Source: Kaiparowitsia implicata GSE-PSE-MK54-09C
GTDB taxonomy: Bacteria > Cyanobacteriota > Cyanobacteriia > Elainellales > Elainellaceae
Assembly: GCA_019359435.1 (NCBI GenBank)
Contig: JAHHHI010000071.1
Span: forward strand, 50,867 to 114,866
Direction: 5' to 3'
DNA length: 64,000 nucleotides
Positions 25,996 through 35,130 of this stretch are shown piece by piece; the first letter of the stretch is position 1; each line of letters starts with the position of its first letter. The notes beneath the pieces are model-generated. The model saw only the letters and a list, made by a program, of their open reading frames with translations, had not been told where the DNA came from and ran no database searches. Position numbers and translations under genes: made by a program.

Positions 25996-26742
25996 ATGAC
26001 AGACATCGTCTTAGATCTTGCGACACAGTGGGTTGCCGTTCCTAATGACAGGTTGACGATTGATGCCTATTTGGCACGTCCCGCTGCGGAGGGTGTGTTT
26101 CCGGCGGTGCTTGTGATTCAGGAAATTTTTGGGGTGAATGCCCATATTCGCGAGGTCACAGAGCGAATTGCGCGGTTGGGCTATGTGGCGATCGCCCCGG
26201 CCATTTACCAGCGGCAGGCTCCCGGCTTTGAAGCGGCCTATACCGAGGCCGACATCGTGCAAGGGCGAGCGTATAAACAGCACACTCGGGTGGAGGAGGT
26301 GCTGAGTGATTTGACTGCGGCGATCGCCCATCTTCGCAGTCTGCCCCAAGTCAAGCCCGGCGGCATGGGCTGTATTGGGTTTTGCTTTGGTGGGCATGTG
26401 GCATACCTGGCTGCAACACTGCCGGATGTTCGCGCTACGGCCTCCTTTTATGGGGCGGGCATTCCCACCTGGTGCCCTGGTGATGGTGCGCCTACGCTCA
26501 GTTACACGCCCCGCATCACCGGCACGCTCCATGCCTTTTTTGGGGACGACGACGCTAGCATCCCACTCGAGCATGTGAGGGCGATCGCCGCTGCCCTAGA
26601 ACAACACCAGATTGACCACCACATTCATTGCTACCCCGGCGCACAGCATGGCTTTTTTTGCGATCGCCGTGCTAGCTACCATCCCCAAGCAGCAGCAGCG
26701 GCTTGGGAGATTGTGCAAACCCTATTTCAGCAAACTCTCTGA
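25996..26742 (+). CDS. dienelactone hydrolase family protein
   Basis: This 248-residue alpha/beta hydrolase has the dienelactone hydrolase pattern: a glutamate in VIQEIFGVNAHIRE, the nucleophile elbow GCIGFCFGG (Cys as nucleophile, about residue 129), the aspartate in FGDDDASIPLEH and the histidine in YPGAQHGFF. This Cys-His-Asp triad is typical of carboxymethylenebutenolidase. In cyanobacteria the family is common outside aromatic degradation and its natural substrate is generally unknown. It is divergent from plmA. The ATG at 25996 fits the family N-terminus. Confidence 0.93.
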   Translation: MTDIVLDLATQWVAVPNDRLTIDAYLARPAAEGVFPAVLVIQEIFGVNAHIREVTERIARLGYVAIAPAIYQRQAPGFEAAYTEADIVQGRAYKQHTRVEEVLSDLTAAIAHLRSLPQVKPGGMGCIGFCFGGHVAYLAATLPDVRATASFYGAGIPTWCPGDGAPTLSYTPRITGTLHAFFGDDDASIPLEHVRAIAAALEQHQIDHHIHCYPGAQHGFFCDRRASYHPQAAAAAWEIVQTLFQQTL

Positions 26743-27572
26743 TAATTCATATCTTTAATTTGTATTTGTAATTCACAGCCGCCGTCCGCCCTCGCGATAG
26801 CCCTGACTGGATTGTGACGGTATGCGGTCTGGTCATCAGACCTCCATGGCGATTGAAGATTAGTGTTAATCTTGAACTGTCTCGATTGTTCTTAAAGGTG
26901 CCGTTGATTTGACCTTTCATTCATATGCGGAACTCGTGCGGTTCCCCGTTTGGCACTTGGATATGAAGCTGCAGCGCAGACGGCTCTCAGATCCTGGGTT
27001 ATCACGGGCCGACAGTTGCGAAGGGCCTAGTATGCGCTGATCGACCTGTAATTGTTGGTTTGCCGTCGGAAAACTCTATAAACCTGGTGTTTTTCTGCTG
27101 ATATTGATGGCAGCCTCGGTCGATCGTTTCTAGTTGCTGAATTAATTACTGAATTTTTGTTAGCTTTCACCCTGCCACGTGTCTGTTGCACACGTGTATG
27201 GGGTCGGGCCATGGCACGGGTCGAGCTGTAATGAAGCTCACTGTGTAGCCTGTCACAAGCCCGTTTTGGTCCGATGAGATTCTGCGCGCCATGGTGCGCC
27301 TGTCTGCTGTGTCAATGGTTTAGTCGAGAGCGATCGCCCATGCAATACCGTTCACGGTGCAGAGTGACGCCTCTGCTCAGCGCTAACGCTCATCCCCAAA
27401 CCGCGCAAACTCAATCATCATAGCCATCCCTTGCATCAGGTCATGAGACGGATGCATTTAACCTGGGCACACTTGAGCAGCGGCAGCGATGGATCTCGCC
27501 GTTTGGTTCACAGTGCACCCACATCTAACGCCATTGTTAACGTCATCTATGGATTAATTCGGGAGAATACCC
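26743..27572. other. 830-bp intergenic region
   Basis: I find no protein gene, tRNA or rRNA segment between the hydrolase gene and the deoxyhypusine-synthase-like gene. All frames longer than 50 codons lack recognisable features. Short imperfect palindromes occur near 26930 (GGAAC...GTTCC) and 27288 (GCGCGCCATGGTGCGC). A long leader for the downstream gene, or a small RNA, cannot be excluded. Confidence 0.4.
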
Positions 27573-28769
27573 ATGACCAAACTGCTTAGCCGCAAAATTG
27601 CACCCGCGCCGATTTCTCAATCAATGAACGTGGTCGATCTGATCGACGGCTACTTTACCGCCTATAACTCGGCTCGCCTGCGGGAAATCTGCCACCTGCT
27701 ATCTCAGGAGGTCATGCAGCCAGGGGTCACCACTGCTGTCAGCCTATCTGGCGCACTCACCCCAGCCGGGTTTGGGGTATCAGTGCTGTCGCCGCTGATC
27801 CGCTCAGGGTTTATTGACTGGATGATCAGCACAGGAGCCAATCTTTATCACGACTTGCACTATGGCTTGGGTCTCGATTTGTATGCCAGCAATCCGTTTG
27901 TAGACGATGTCAAACTGCGGCAAGAAGGTCGGATTCGGATTTACGATATCGTGTTTGGCTATGATGTGCTGCTCGAAACAGATGCCTTTATCCGTGAGCT
28001 GCTGCGCGCAGAACCCTTTCAGAAGCGGATGGGCACTGCAGAATTTCATTACCTGCTGGGTAAATACATCAACGGCATTGAGAAACAGCTGGGCGTCCAG
28101 CATTCCTGTCTATTGTCCACGGCCTATGAATGCGGTGTGCCTATCTATACTTCGTCACCTGGCGATAGCTCTATCGGCATGAATGTGGCGGCCCTAGCGC
28201 TGGAGGGGTCTCAGCTCATGATTGATCCGTCGTTGGATGTTAACGAAACAGCGGCGATCGCCTATGATGCCCGCAATTCAGGAATTGAAGGCCTTGAGGG
28301 GCAAAGTGCAGCCCTGATCCTAGGGGGAGGCAGTCCCAAAAACTTTTTGCTGCAAACTCAGCCGCAGCTCCACGAAGTGTTGGGACTTGAGGAGCGAGGC
28401 CACGATTATTTTGTGCAAGTTACCGATGCGCGACCTGACACCGGTGGGCTGTCGGGCGCGACTCCTAGCGAAGCGGTGAGCTGGGGCAAGGTAGACCCCG
28501 ACGAACTCCCTAACACCATCGTCTGCTATACCGACAGCACCATCGCACTTCCCATCATTGGGGCGTATGTGATGAACCAATGTGCGGCACGGCCTTTAAA
28601 GCGGCTCTATGATCGCCGAGATGAGATGTTGGCGCGGCTCCAGACCGATTACCTCGCTGCTCGCAACACCCGCGATGGCGAAAAGGTCACAACGCCCATT
28701 CCCGCCCATCATGGAGCCTCTGTTCCTCAGCCTGTTGCCACCTATCCTTGTGGCACGCCTATTCGCTAG
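27573..28769 (+). CDS. deoxyhypusine-synthase-like protein
   Basis: The 398-residue protein belongs to the deoxyhypusine synthase family. The signature GGLSGATPSEAVSWGKV (about 291-307) includes the position equivalent to the catalytic lysine of human enzyme (K306 here), with the Glu and Trp that line the spermidine site. The glycine-rich NAD loop GGGSPKNFLLQ (about 251-261) is also present. Bacteria lack the eIF5A target, so bacterial members are thought to act on small amines, for example in homospermidine-type synthesis. The enzyme is cytoplasmic and NAD-dependent by family. Its C-terminal 40 residues are a disordered extension. A polyamine-type transporter lies 13 kb upstream, which may be coincidental. 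Confidence 0.88.
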   Translation: MTKLLSRKIAPAPISQSMNVVDLIDGYFTAYNSARLREICHLLSQEVMQPGVTTAVSLSGALTPAGFGVSVLSPLIRSGFIDWMISTGANLYHDLHYGLGLDLYASNPFVDDVKLRQEGRIRIYDIVFGYDVLLETDAFIRELLRAEPFQKRMGTAEFHYLLGKYINGIEKQLGVQHSCLLSTAYECGVPIYTSSPGDSSIGMNVAALALEGSQLMIDPSLDVNETAAIAYDARNSGIEGLEGQSAALILGGGSPKNFLLQTQPQLHEVLGLEERGHDYFVQVTDARPDTGGLSGATPSEAVSWGKVDPDELPNTIVCYTDSTIALPIIGAYVMNQCAARPLKRLYDRRDEMLARLQTDYLAARNTRDGEKVTTPIPAHHGASVPQPVATYPCGTPIR

Positions 28770-28786
28770 TGGCACAAGGGATTGAG

Positions 28787-28837
28787 CTGCTCCAAAGAGA
28801 GGGGGTACGCATTGCATACCACCCCTCTTTGGAGCAG
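28787..28837. terminator. hairpin after the deoxyhypusine-synthase-like gene
   Basis: CTGCTCCAAAGAG pairs perfectly with CTCTTTGGAGCAG, extended by GGGG/CCCC past a bulge, 18 bp after the stop codon, and followed by TTTA. It is a probable terminator. Confidence 0.65.
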
Positions 28838-28875
28838 TTTAGGGACTGTGAATTAGACTCATGTTCTATCAACAA

Positions 28876-28954
28876 TCTGAGTTTGAGATAAGCTCAACCC
28901 CTTGATGTGTCGTACGTAACGTGCATCAAAACCCGTTTTAACCCGACCTGAGGT
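28876..28954. repeat. dispersed foldback repeat, copy D
   Basis: The 5' end CTGAGTTTGAGATAAGCTCA and the 3' end TTTTAACCCGACCTGAGG match the ends of the copies at 42361, 59173, 62543 and 62708. The interior forms an imperfect hairpin with TTGATG/CATCAA at its base. Confidence 0.7.
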
Positions 28955-29008
28955 ATCAACAGGATAAAAGCCTCAGCCGCCACCTTTGACGGGTATAGGA
29001 CTTACGCA

Positions 29009-29051
29009 CTTGGACGATTTTAGGGAGCTTCGCCCCCTAAAATCGTCCAAG
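29009..29051. repeat. 17-bp perfect hairpin upstream of the zinc-ribbon protein gene
   Basis: CTTGGACGATTTTAGGG and its exact complement flank a 9-nt loop, 137 bp before the start at 29188. It may be a leader hairpin or a palindromic repeat unit. The gap 28770-29187 holds this, copy D of the dispersed repeat and the terminator at 28787, and no gene. Confidence 0.55.
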
Positions 29052-29187
29052 ATTCCCAGAACACCGCACGAATGGGACTCTCATGGGACTCTCACCGCCA
29101 TTGCTCGCGCGTTAAGAACTGTTGCTCGACCCTTTCCCCAATGCCCAAAAAGCAGTCATAACAGCAGAATAGGTCTTCAGGTACTGC

Positions 29188-30192
29188 ATGAATTCTCTGG
29201 TTAGTTGCCCTAAGTGCGCACGTGCTCTCGGTCGGTTTACCGCAGATGGCTGGTTTCGGGCTCAGTGTACAAGTTGCCAGGTGAGCTATGAGGGGGTGTT
29301 TGGGCGGTTGTCTGATTGGGTTTCTCGCAAAGAGCCGTTGTGGTATTTATCGCCACGCTTGCCCAAGCTCTACCGCAGACGCTATCGCGGTCGATTGACA
29401 ACGCCGGGGCGCGAACTCAAGCAGCTTACGTTTTCGGTGCCCGATACGGCGCAGGTTTTGCCCATTCGTCCGGGCGATCGCATCTCTATCCTTTACTCCA
29501 CGCGGGGCCAGAACTTAGAGGCCTTGTTTGCCCTTCACAACCACTCGATAGGCAAGCGATGCCTGCTGCCTACGCCTGTGCCGGGCAAGACCCGTCAGGG
29601 GCAGGCGGGCGGCGTTTCTATGGCGATTGGCGTCGGGGCCCTTCTCGGTGGGATTAATGTGGGATGGGTGCTGTTGGTTGGGCTGGCGGTGCTGCTCGGG
29701 TCGCGGCTGTTTCATGTTGCAGAGCTAACGTCGCCCATGCCAGATGGCGATCGCCCTACTGAAGCTCGATTGATGGATGAACTCAAACTCGTGAATCAAA
29801 AAACCGCGCTGCACGAGCACATGCAGACGCTGCGGCAAGAAAGTCAGGATAATGCAGTGCTCATTCGCCAATTGCAGGCGCTGCGCAGTAAGATGATGCG
29901 CTTTAACCCCAGCCTTTATGCACCACGGGTCAGCAGTATCGAAACAGCGATGCGGTTGCTCAATCAACGGATTGCCCATAATCACCGCCTAGTCGAGGCC
30001 TATGAGCAAACGGTTGGCATGATTGATATTGAGCTAGAAGCCTCAAGCCTAGGCGACCAACTTCCCGATGTTGAAGACTTTACCCGCCACATTTTTCTGC
30101 GGTTGGATGAACTCAACGCGATCGAAGCGCAAAACCAAGATAGATGGGATCAGATTCAGGCAATTGACGAGGTGCGCCGCCTGCAGGCCTAG
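29188..30192 (+). CDS. zinc-ribbon membrane protein with coiled coil, unknown function
   Basis: The 334-residue product starts with a zinc-ribbon-like Cys pattern (SCPKCARALGRFTADGWFRAQCTSC: CxxC ... CxxC, residues 5-31). A beta-rich section (about 70-130) follows, then two adjacent hydrophobic helices (about 145-180, MAIGVGALLGGINVGWVLLV), and a long helical C-terminal part with coiled-coil character (about 190-330). The layout suggests a membrane protein with cytoplasmic zinc and coiled-coil domains. I do not recognise a named family. It converges with ffh. The ATG at 29188 immediately precedes the zinc ribbon. Confidence 0.75.
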   Translation: MNSLVSCPKCARALGRFTADGWFRAQCTSCQVSYEGVFGRLSDWVSRKEPLWYLSPRLPKLYRRRYRGRLTTPGRELKQLTFSVPDTAQVLPIRPGDRISILYSTRGQNLEALFALHNHSIGKRCLLPTPVPGKTRQGQAGGVSMAIGVGALLGGINVGWVLLVGLAVLLGSRLFHVAELTSPMPDGDRPTEARLMDELKLVNQKTALHEHMQTLRQESQDNAVLIRQLQALRSKMMRFNPSLYAPRVSSIETAMRLLNQRIAHNHRLVEAYEQTVGMIDIELEASSLGDQLPDVEDFTRHIFLRLDELNAIEAQNQDRWDQIQAIDEVRRLQA

Positions 30193-30235
30193 CGTACAGA
30201 TCTAGAACCGTAGGGCAATATCTTAGGATGCATTT

Positions 30236-30268
30236 GGGTGAAACCTTTGCGGTGTCGAGGGTTCACCC
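30236..30268. terminator. hairpin between convergent genes
   Basis: GGGTGAAACC pairs with GGTTCACCC with one bulge, between the zinc-ribbon gene (plus) and ffh (minus). It is a weak terminator candidate. Confidence 0.4.
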
Positions 30269-30299
30269 CACATCATGAGGGTAAGCGTGCAACCAACCG

Positions 30300-31784
30300 C
30301 TACAAAGAGCCAAAGCCCTTTTTCTTTTTCTCTTTTTTCTTCTTTTTGGGTGGTGTCAGCCCACCCTGGTAGCCTCGGAACCCTGGCATTGACCCACCGC
30401 GATTGCCGCTTGGCATCCCGCCCATGCCGGGCAGTCCACCCATGTCCGGCATGCCGGGCATTCCCATGCCGGGCATCCCCGGAAATTGGCCCTTGCCCAT
30501 TTGCTGCATGAGCGATCGCATCTTTTGAAAATCGCTCACCAGTTTGCTGACATCGTTCAGCCCATGCCCAGAACCACCGGCAATGCGCTTGCGGCGACTC
30601 GGCGAACTGGCTAGCAAGTCAGGGTTTTTGCGCTCTTGAATCGTCATGGAGCGAATCATTGACTCGGCCCGTTTGAGCTGGGCTTCACCTTGCTCAAGCT
30701 GATCGCTGGAAATCTTGTTCAAACCGGGAATCAGCTTGGCAATGCCGCCCAGCGACCCCATCGTTTTTAGCAGCCGAGTTTGCTTGAGAAAGTCATCAAA
30801 GTCAAACTGAGCCTCTAGAATTTTTTGGGAAAGCTGCTCAGCTTCCGCCATGTCTACTTCTTCTTGGGCTTTTTCTACGAGCGTCAGCACATCACCCATG
30901 CCCAAGATCCGCGAGGCCATGCGGTCTGGATAAAAGGGCTGCAGCGCCTCAACTTTTTCCCCTACCCCCACGAACTTGATGGGCTGGCCTGAAATGCGCC
31001 GCACTGATAGCGCTGCGCCACCCCGCGTGTCCCCGTCCATTTTGGTCAGAATGGCACCCGTGATGCCGATTTCATCATGGAAGGTGCGGGTGAGGTTTGC
31101 CGCCTCTTGCCCGGTCATGGCATCGACCACTAGCAGCACTTCGTGAGGCTGCACGGCGTCTTTTATTTGTGCCAGCTCCGCCATCATCGACTGGTCAATT
31201 TGCAGACGGCCTGCGGTGTCAATAATTACAGTATCAACGCCGTCTTCTCTCGCCTTGGCTACCCCCTGGCGGGCAATGTCGACGGGGTTTGCGTCTGACC
31301 CCATGTCAAATACGGGTACGCCGATTTGCTTGCCCAAGGTGATGAGCTGGTCGATCGCCGCCGGACGGTATACGTCGGTTGCGACCAAGAGGGTGCTGCG
31401 GTCTTGCTTGCGCAGGTGCAGTGCTAGCTTGGCGGTGGCAGTCGTTTTCCCGGTTCCTTGCAACCCTGCCATCAGAACGATGGTAGGTGCGATGTCTGCC
31501 GTCGCCAAGGGGACGTTTTCCTCCCCCATCACCGACACCAACTCGTCGTTCACAATTTTGATGAACTGCTGGGCTGGATTCACACCCGCAATGACGCTTG
31601 CCCCCAGCGCCTTGTCCTGCACGTCTGTAATAAATTCTTTTACCACTTGCAGGCTGACATCGGCCTCTAACAAGGCACGACGCACTTCCCGCAAGGCGTC
31701 TTGAATGTTGGCGTCCGAGATTTTATCTTGACCGCGAAGCTTCTTCCAAGCTCCTTCTAGGCGATCGCTCAGGGCTTCAAACAT
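30300..31784 (-). CDS. ffh: signal recognition particle protein Ffh
   Basis: Ffh (SRP54) binds signal sequences emerging from the ribosome and docks with FtsY at the membrane. The 494-residue protein has the N domain (1-90), the G domain with G1 LQGTGKTTATAKLA (about 108-121), DTAGRLQ and TKMDGDTRGGAALS, and a methionine-rich M domain ending in an MPG-repeat region (MPGMGMPGMPDMGGLPGMGG, about 445-465). The C-terminus is a lysine tract (PPKKKKKEKKKKGFGSL). The tail suggests extra electrostatic contact with RNA or membrane. It is downstream of tig on the same strand, 182 bp away with a terminator between. Confidence 0.98.
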   Translation of the reverse strand: MFEALSDRLEGAWKKLRGQDKISDANIQDALREVRRALLEADVSLQVVKEFITDVQDKALGASVIAGVNPAQQFIKIVNDELVSVMGEENVPLATADIAPTIVLMAGLQGTGKTTATAKLALHLRKQDRSTLLVATDVYRPAAIDQLITLGKQIGVPVFDMGSDANPVDIARQGVAKAREDGVDTVIIDTAGRLQIDQSMMAELAQIKDAVQPHEVLLVVDAMTGQEAANLTRTFHDEIGITGAILTKMDGDTRGGAALSVRRISGQPIKFVGVGEKVEALQPFYPDRMASRILGMGDVLTLVEKAQEEVDMAEAEQLSQKILEAQFDFDDFLKQTRLLKTMGSLGGIAKLIPGLNKISSDQLEQGEAQLKRAESMIRSMTIQERKNPDLLASSPSRRKRIAGGSGHGLNDVSKLVSDFQKMRSLMQQMGKGQFPGMPGMGMPGMPDMGGLPGMGGMPSGNRGGSMPGFRGYQGGLTPPKKKKKEKKKKGFGSL

Positions 31785-31849
31785 GGGCTTTGGCTCAATA
31801 TCGGCTCAATAACTGACTGCTGCATCCATTCTAGTAGAGCATCCGCTTA

Positions 31850-31894
31850 AGAACAGCCAGCCGTGAGGACTCAGCTCACACGGCTGGCTGTTCT
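31850..31894. terminator. terminator hairpin of tig
   Basis: AGAACAGCCAGCCGTG pairs perfectly with CACGGCTGGCTGTTCT (16 bp, 13-nt loop), 72 bp beyond the tig stop codon and 66 bp before the ffh start. Confidence 0.7.
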
Positions 31895-31965
31895 GACAGA
31901 CCCGCTTGAATCGGCTAAGGAATAAGAGGCTGGGGCTAGACTTTAGCCTAACCCTTGAGTTCAGG

Positions 31966-33540
31966 CTAATCTGCCTCGCCGCCTTGAGACGCTTTGCCTT
32001 TCGTGCTGCGTTTGCGGGTTGCGGCGGGCGTAGAAGCGGCGTCGTCTTCAATATCATCAGTATCAGTAGATGATGCCGTTGTGTCGGCCACCGCTTCAGC
32101 CGCTACATCGACTACCGCTTCAGCGGCAGGTTCGGTTGCAGAGGCTTCGTCGTCTTCGTCGGTTGCATCGTCCTCAGCCGCGACGCCATCCAGTGCGTCA
32201 TCTGCATCGGGTGGGGTCAGAGTACCTTCTGGGACAAGCTCAACCGTGTTGTTGTCCTCTAGCCAGCCAAAGATTTTGTCTTTCAGCAGTTCTTCTTCGA
32301 GTACTGCAGCAAGGCGATCGCGATCAATGCCGGGTTCCTCCCCTAGGTCTGCCAGCACTTCCTCAACTTTTGCGGTGACTTCTTCTTCGGTCACAGTTAG
32401 GGATTGCAGCTTGGCGATTTCACCCAGAGCCATGGTGCGCTGTAGTCGAGCGATCGCCTCAGGGCGACTCCGCTCTCGCAAATTGCTGACGATCTCTGGC
32501 GTAAACAACTGCTTCACATCCATTCCCTGATTACTAAACTGCATAGCAGTTTGTGTAATCATATGGTCGGTTTCACGACGAACGAGCGTTTCAGGCAGAT
32601 CTACCTCTAAATGCTCGAGCAGGGCTCCCAATAGCGCGTTTTGTTTGTTGCTCTTCGTTTTATCTTCGGCCTCCTGGGTAAAGCGTTCTTCTATCGATGC
32701 ACGCAATTCTTCCAATGTCTCAAAGTCACTGATTTCTTGCGCAAAGTCGTCATCGAGCTGAGGCAGCTCTCTTTCCTTTAGCTCTTTTAGGGTAATGGTA
32801 AAAACTGCAGCTTTGCCAGCTAAGTCTTCTTGCTGGTAGGGATCGGGAAAGACAGCGTCCACGTCGCGAGTCTCGCCAATCGCCATCCCCACCATGCCTG
32901 ACACAAATCCGGGGATGAACTTACCTTCTACGAGCTCTAGCTCAAAGTTTTCGGCGCTACCACCGACAATCTCAGCCGGTTCTTCTCCGTCGGGCGCGTC
33001 GGCCAAGCGTCCCTTAAAATCTACTACAGCTAAATCCCCTTCCTGAGCTGCGCGGCCTTCTACTGGCACTTGGGCTACTAGCCGCTCCCGGTATGACTCC
33101 AGCGTTTCATCTACTATCGAGGGTTCATAGATGACCTCCTCAGCCTGAACAGTTAGCCCAGCACATTGATTAAGCTTGGCTTCTGGAGGCACATCCACCA
33201 CCGCCGCCACCGTTAGAGGCGACCCAGGTTCATACTGCCCGATCAAATCCTCAAACGAAGATCGCAGTTCGATAGAGCCAATCGCGTCGATTTTTTCTTG
33301 CTCAATGGCCAGCTTAACGCTGTCGTCAATCAAGTCCTCAATAGCAGCAACCTTGATCCCTTTGCCATACTGGCTTACCAGCACATGGCGGGGAACTTTA
33401 CCTTTGCGAAACCCAGGGATATTGGCATTGCGCGCAAACTTTTGTAACGTTTTTTCATAGGCCTGTTTGGTCATTTCAGGCGTAATTTCAATCTCCAAAC
33501 CGACTTGGCTGGCGGGCAGTTTTTCCTGGGTGACTTTCAT
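31966..33540 (-). CDS. tig: trigger factor, ribosome-bound chaperone
   Basis: Trigger factor binds the ribosomal exit tunnel and folds nascent chains. The 524-residue protein has the ribosome-binding domain with the signature NIPGFRKGKVPRHVL (about 39-53), the FKBP-type prolyl isomerase domain (about 165-250), and the helical chaperone arms. The C-terminal 85 residues form an acidic Ala/Asp/Glu tail (DDATDEDDEASATEPAAE) closing with a basic RKRSTKGKASQGG. The tail is longer than in E. coli (432 residues total) and probably disordered. GAGAGAA lies upstream of the ATG at 33540. The gene is divergent from asd. Confidence 0.98.
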   Translation of the reverse strand: MKVTQEKLPASQVGLEIEITPEMTKQAYEKTLQKFARNANIPGFRKGKVPRHVLVSQYGKGIKVAAIEDLIDDSVKLAIEQEKIDAIGSIELRSSFEDLIGQYEPGSPLTVAAVVDVPPEAKLNQCAGLTVQAEEVIYEPSIVDETLESYRERLVAQVPVEGRAAQEGDLAVVDFKGRLADAPDGEEPAEIVGGSAENFELELVEGKFIPGFVSGMVGMAIGETRDVDAVFPDPYQQEDLAGKAAVFTITLKELKERELPQLDDDFAQEISDFETLEELRASIEERFTQEAEDKTKSNKQNALLGALLEHLEVDLPETLVRRETDHMITQTAMQFSNQGMDVKQLFTPEIVSNLRERSRPEAIARLQRTMALGEIAKLQSLTVTEEEVTAKVEEVLADLGEEPGIDRDRLAAVLEEELLKDKIFGWLEDNNTVELVPEGTLTPPDADDALDGVAAEDDATDEDDEASATEPAAEAVVDVAAEAVADTTASSTDTDDIEDDAASTPAATRKRSTKGKASQGGEAD

Positions 33541-33972
33541 TGATTCTCTCGTTGCGCGGTTGATAGGCTACCCCCAAGGCGGGGTAACACTGCAATATGC
33601 TATGTTAGCGGATCATTGAGGCAAGCCTTGAGAATTGCCGTAAATCTGCAAGGTTTTCTTGAGCATTTGGCCCAACTGGGTCTCGCGGATGTTTGGATAG
33701 AGGCTCTAGGCGTCTCGCAGGGTGGACAATACAGCACGATCAGCGTAAATTTCAACTCATTTGCTGTGTTGGTTTAGCATTATGATTTGGCGGCTCGACT
33801 ATAGACTATAGAATTGACTATTGCTGGACTACATAGAAGTTGAGTACATCTGTCTCGATAAGATCAAGAGTTATCCAGAGACGTTGTCTAGGCATTAAAT
33901 TTTCCAGCTATTAATTTCCAGTTATGAACTATTCGTTTATCTAATTCGCATCAATTTAGGGAGGTTACTCGC
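33541..33972. other. divergent intergenic region between tig and asd
   Basis: These 432 bp hold the promoters for tig (minus) and the asd-dapA group (plus). The half next to asd is AT-rich. GGGAGG at 33959-33964 is the ribosome-binding site of asd. No RNA gene or repeat was recognised. Confidence 0.45.
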
Positions 33973-35034
33973 TTGTCGCGGTCATATCATGTGGCGGTTT
34001 TAGGGGCAACAGGAGCTGTTGGCACAGAGTTGCTTCAGATTTTAGAACAGCGGGATTTTCCTATTTCTCGACTGTCGCTGTTGGCGTCGCCCCGCTCAGC
34101 GGGCCAGTCGCTGACGTTTCGTGGTGAGGCGGTGCCCGTAGAGGTGGTGGGCGATCGCTCGTTTTCAGGCGTCGATATCGTTTTAGCCTCTGCCGGTGGC
34201 TCGATCTCTAAGACCTGGGCTGAGACCATTGTGGCGTCGGGCGCAGTCATGATCGACAACTCTAGTGCCTTTCGTATGCGGCCGGATGTGCCCCTGGTGG
34301 TGCCAGAAGTTAATCCTCAGGCCGCAGCACAGCATAATGGCATCATCGCCAACCCCAACTGCACCACTATTTTGATGAACTTGGCGGTGTATCCTCTCCA
34401 TCGAGTGCAGCCTGTGAAACGAATTGTAGTCGCTACGTACCAATCTGCCAGCGGGGCAGGGGCACGGGCAATGGAAGAGGTGAAAGCGCAAGCGCGAGCC
34501 ATTCTGGATGGCACTCCGCCACCAACTGAGTCGTTCCCATATCCATTAGCGTTCAATCTATTTCCCCACAACACGCCGCTCAATGAGCAGGGGTACTGTG
34601 AGGAAGAGATGAAAATGGTCAACGAGACGCGGAAAATTTTTGCGGTGCCAGATCTGCGAATTTCGGCTACCTGTGTACGGGTTCCCGTCTTGCGCGCTCA
34701 CTCTGAAGCTATTAATCTGGAGTTTGGGCGCTCGTTTGATCCAGCGCAAGCGCGGCAGATTTTGAGTCAAGCGCCCGGTGTTAAGCTGGTCGACGACTGG
34801 CAACGAAATTACTTTCCAATGCCAATGGATGCCACAGGGCAGGATGATGTACTAGTAGGACGTATTCGCCAGGATCTGTCTCATCCCTGTGGGTTAGAAC
34901 TATGGTTGTGTGGCGATCAGGTGCGCAAAGGCGCTGCGCTCAATGCAGTGCAGATCGCAGAATTGCTGATTGCAAATGAATGGCTAACGCCGACAGCATC
35001 TGCATCCTTGTCTGCAACAGCACCTCCCAGATAG
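33973..35034 (+). CDS. asd: aspartate-semialdehyde dehydrogenase
   Basis: Asd reduces beta-aspartyl phosphate to aspartate semialdehyde with NADPH, at the entry to lysine/diaminopimelate, threonine and methionine synthesis. The 353-residue protein has the NADP motif VLGATGAVGTELLQIL (about 9-24), the active-site cysteine in NPNCTT (C130) and the LRISATCVRVPVLRAHSE segment carrying the active-site histidine. The start is a TTG at 33973 with GGGAGG 8 nt upstream. It is followed by dapA after a 96-bp gap, so the two steps toward diaminopimelate are probably co-expressed. Confidence 0.97.
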   Translation: MSRSYHVAVLGATGAVGTELLQILEQRDFPISRLSLLASPRSAGQSLTFRGEAVPVEVVGDRSFSGVDIVLASAGGSISKTWAETIVASGAVMIDNSSAFRMRPDVPLVVPEVNPQAAAQHNGIIANPNCTTILMNLAVYPLHRVQPVKRIVVATYQSASGAGARAMEEVKAQARAILDGTPPPTESFPYPLAFNLFPHNTPLNEQGYCEEEMKMVNETRKIFAVPDLRISATCVRVPVLRAHSEAINLEFGRSFDPAQARQILSQAPGVKLVDDWQRNYFPMPMDATGQDDVLVGRIRQDLSHPCGLELWLCGDQVRKGAALNAVQIAELLIANEWLTPTASASLSATAPPR

Positions 35035-35130
35035 ATTGGGATTGATTTCTAAAGAGGCCAGTCTGCGGGCATGATTCGACGTTGCGGCTGATGGTTGGCC
35101 GCGCATGTGTGTGAGGAGTTTATCAAAACT

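Noticed and set aside
26743..27572. Possible structural RNA in the 830-bp spacer
   Set aside because: I found no tRNA arms, RNase P, tmRNA or SRP RNA signatures, only short imperfect palindromes.
31994..32530. Long Ser-rich frame antisense to the tig tail
   Set aside because: It mirrors the repetitive acidic Ala/Glu/Asp codons of the trigger-factor tail; it has no domain or ribosome-binding site.
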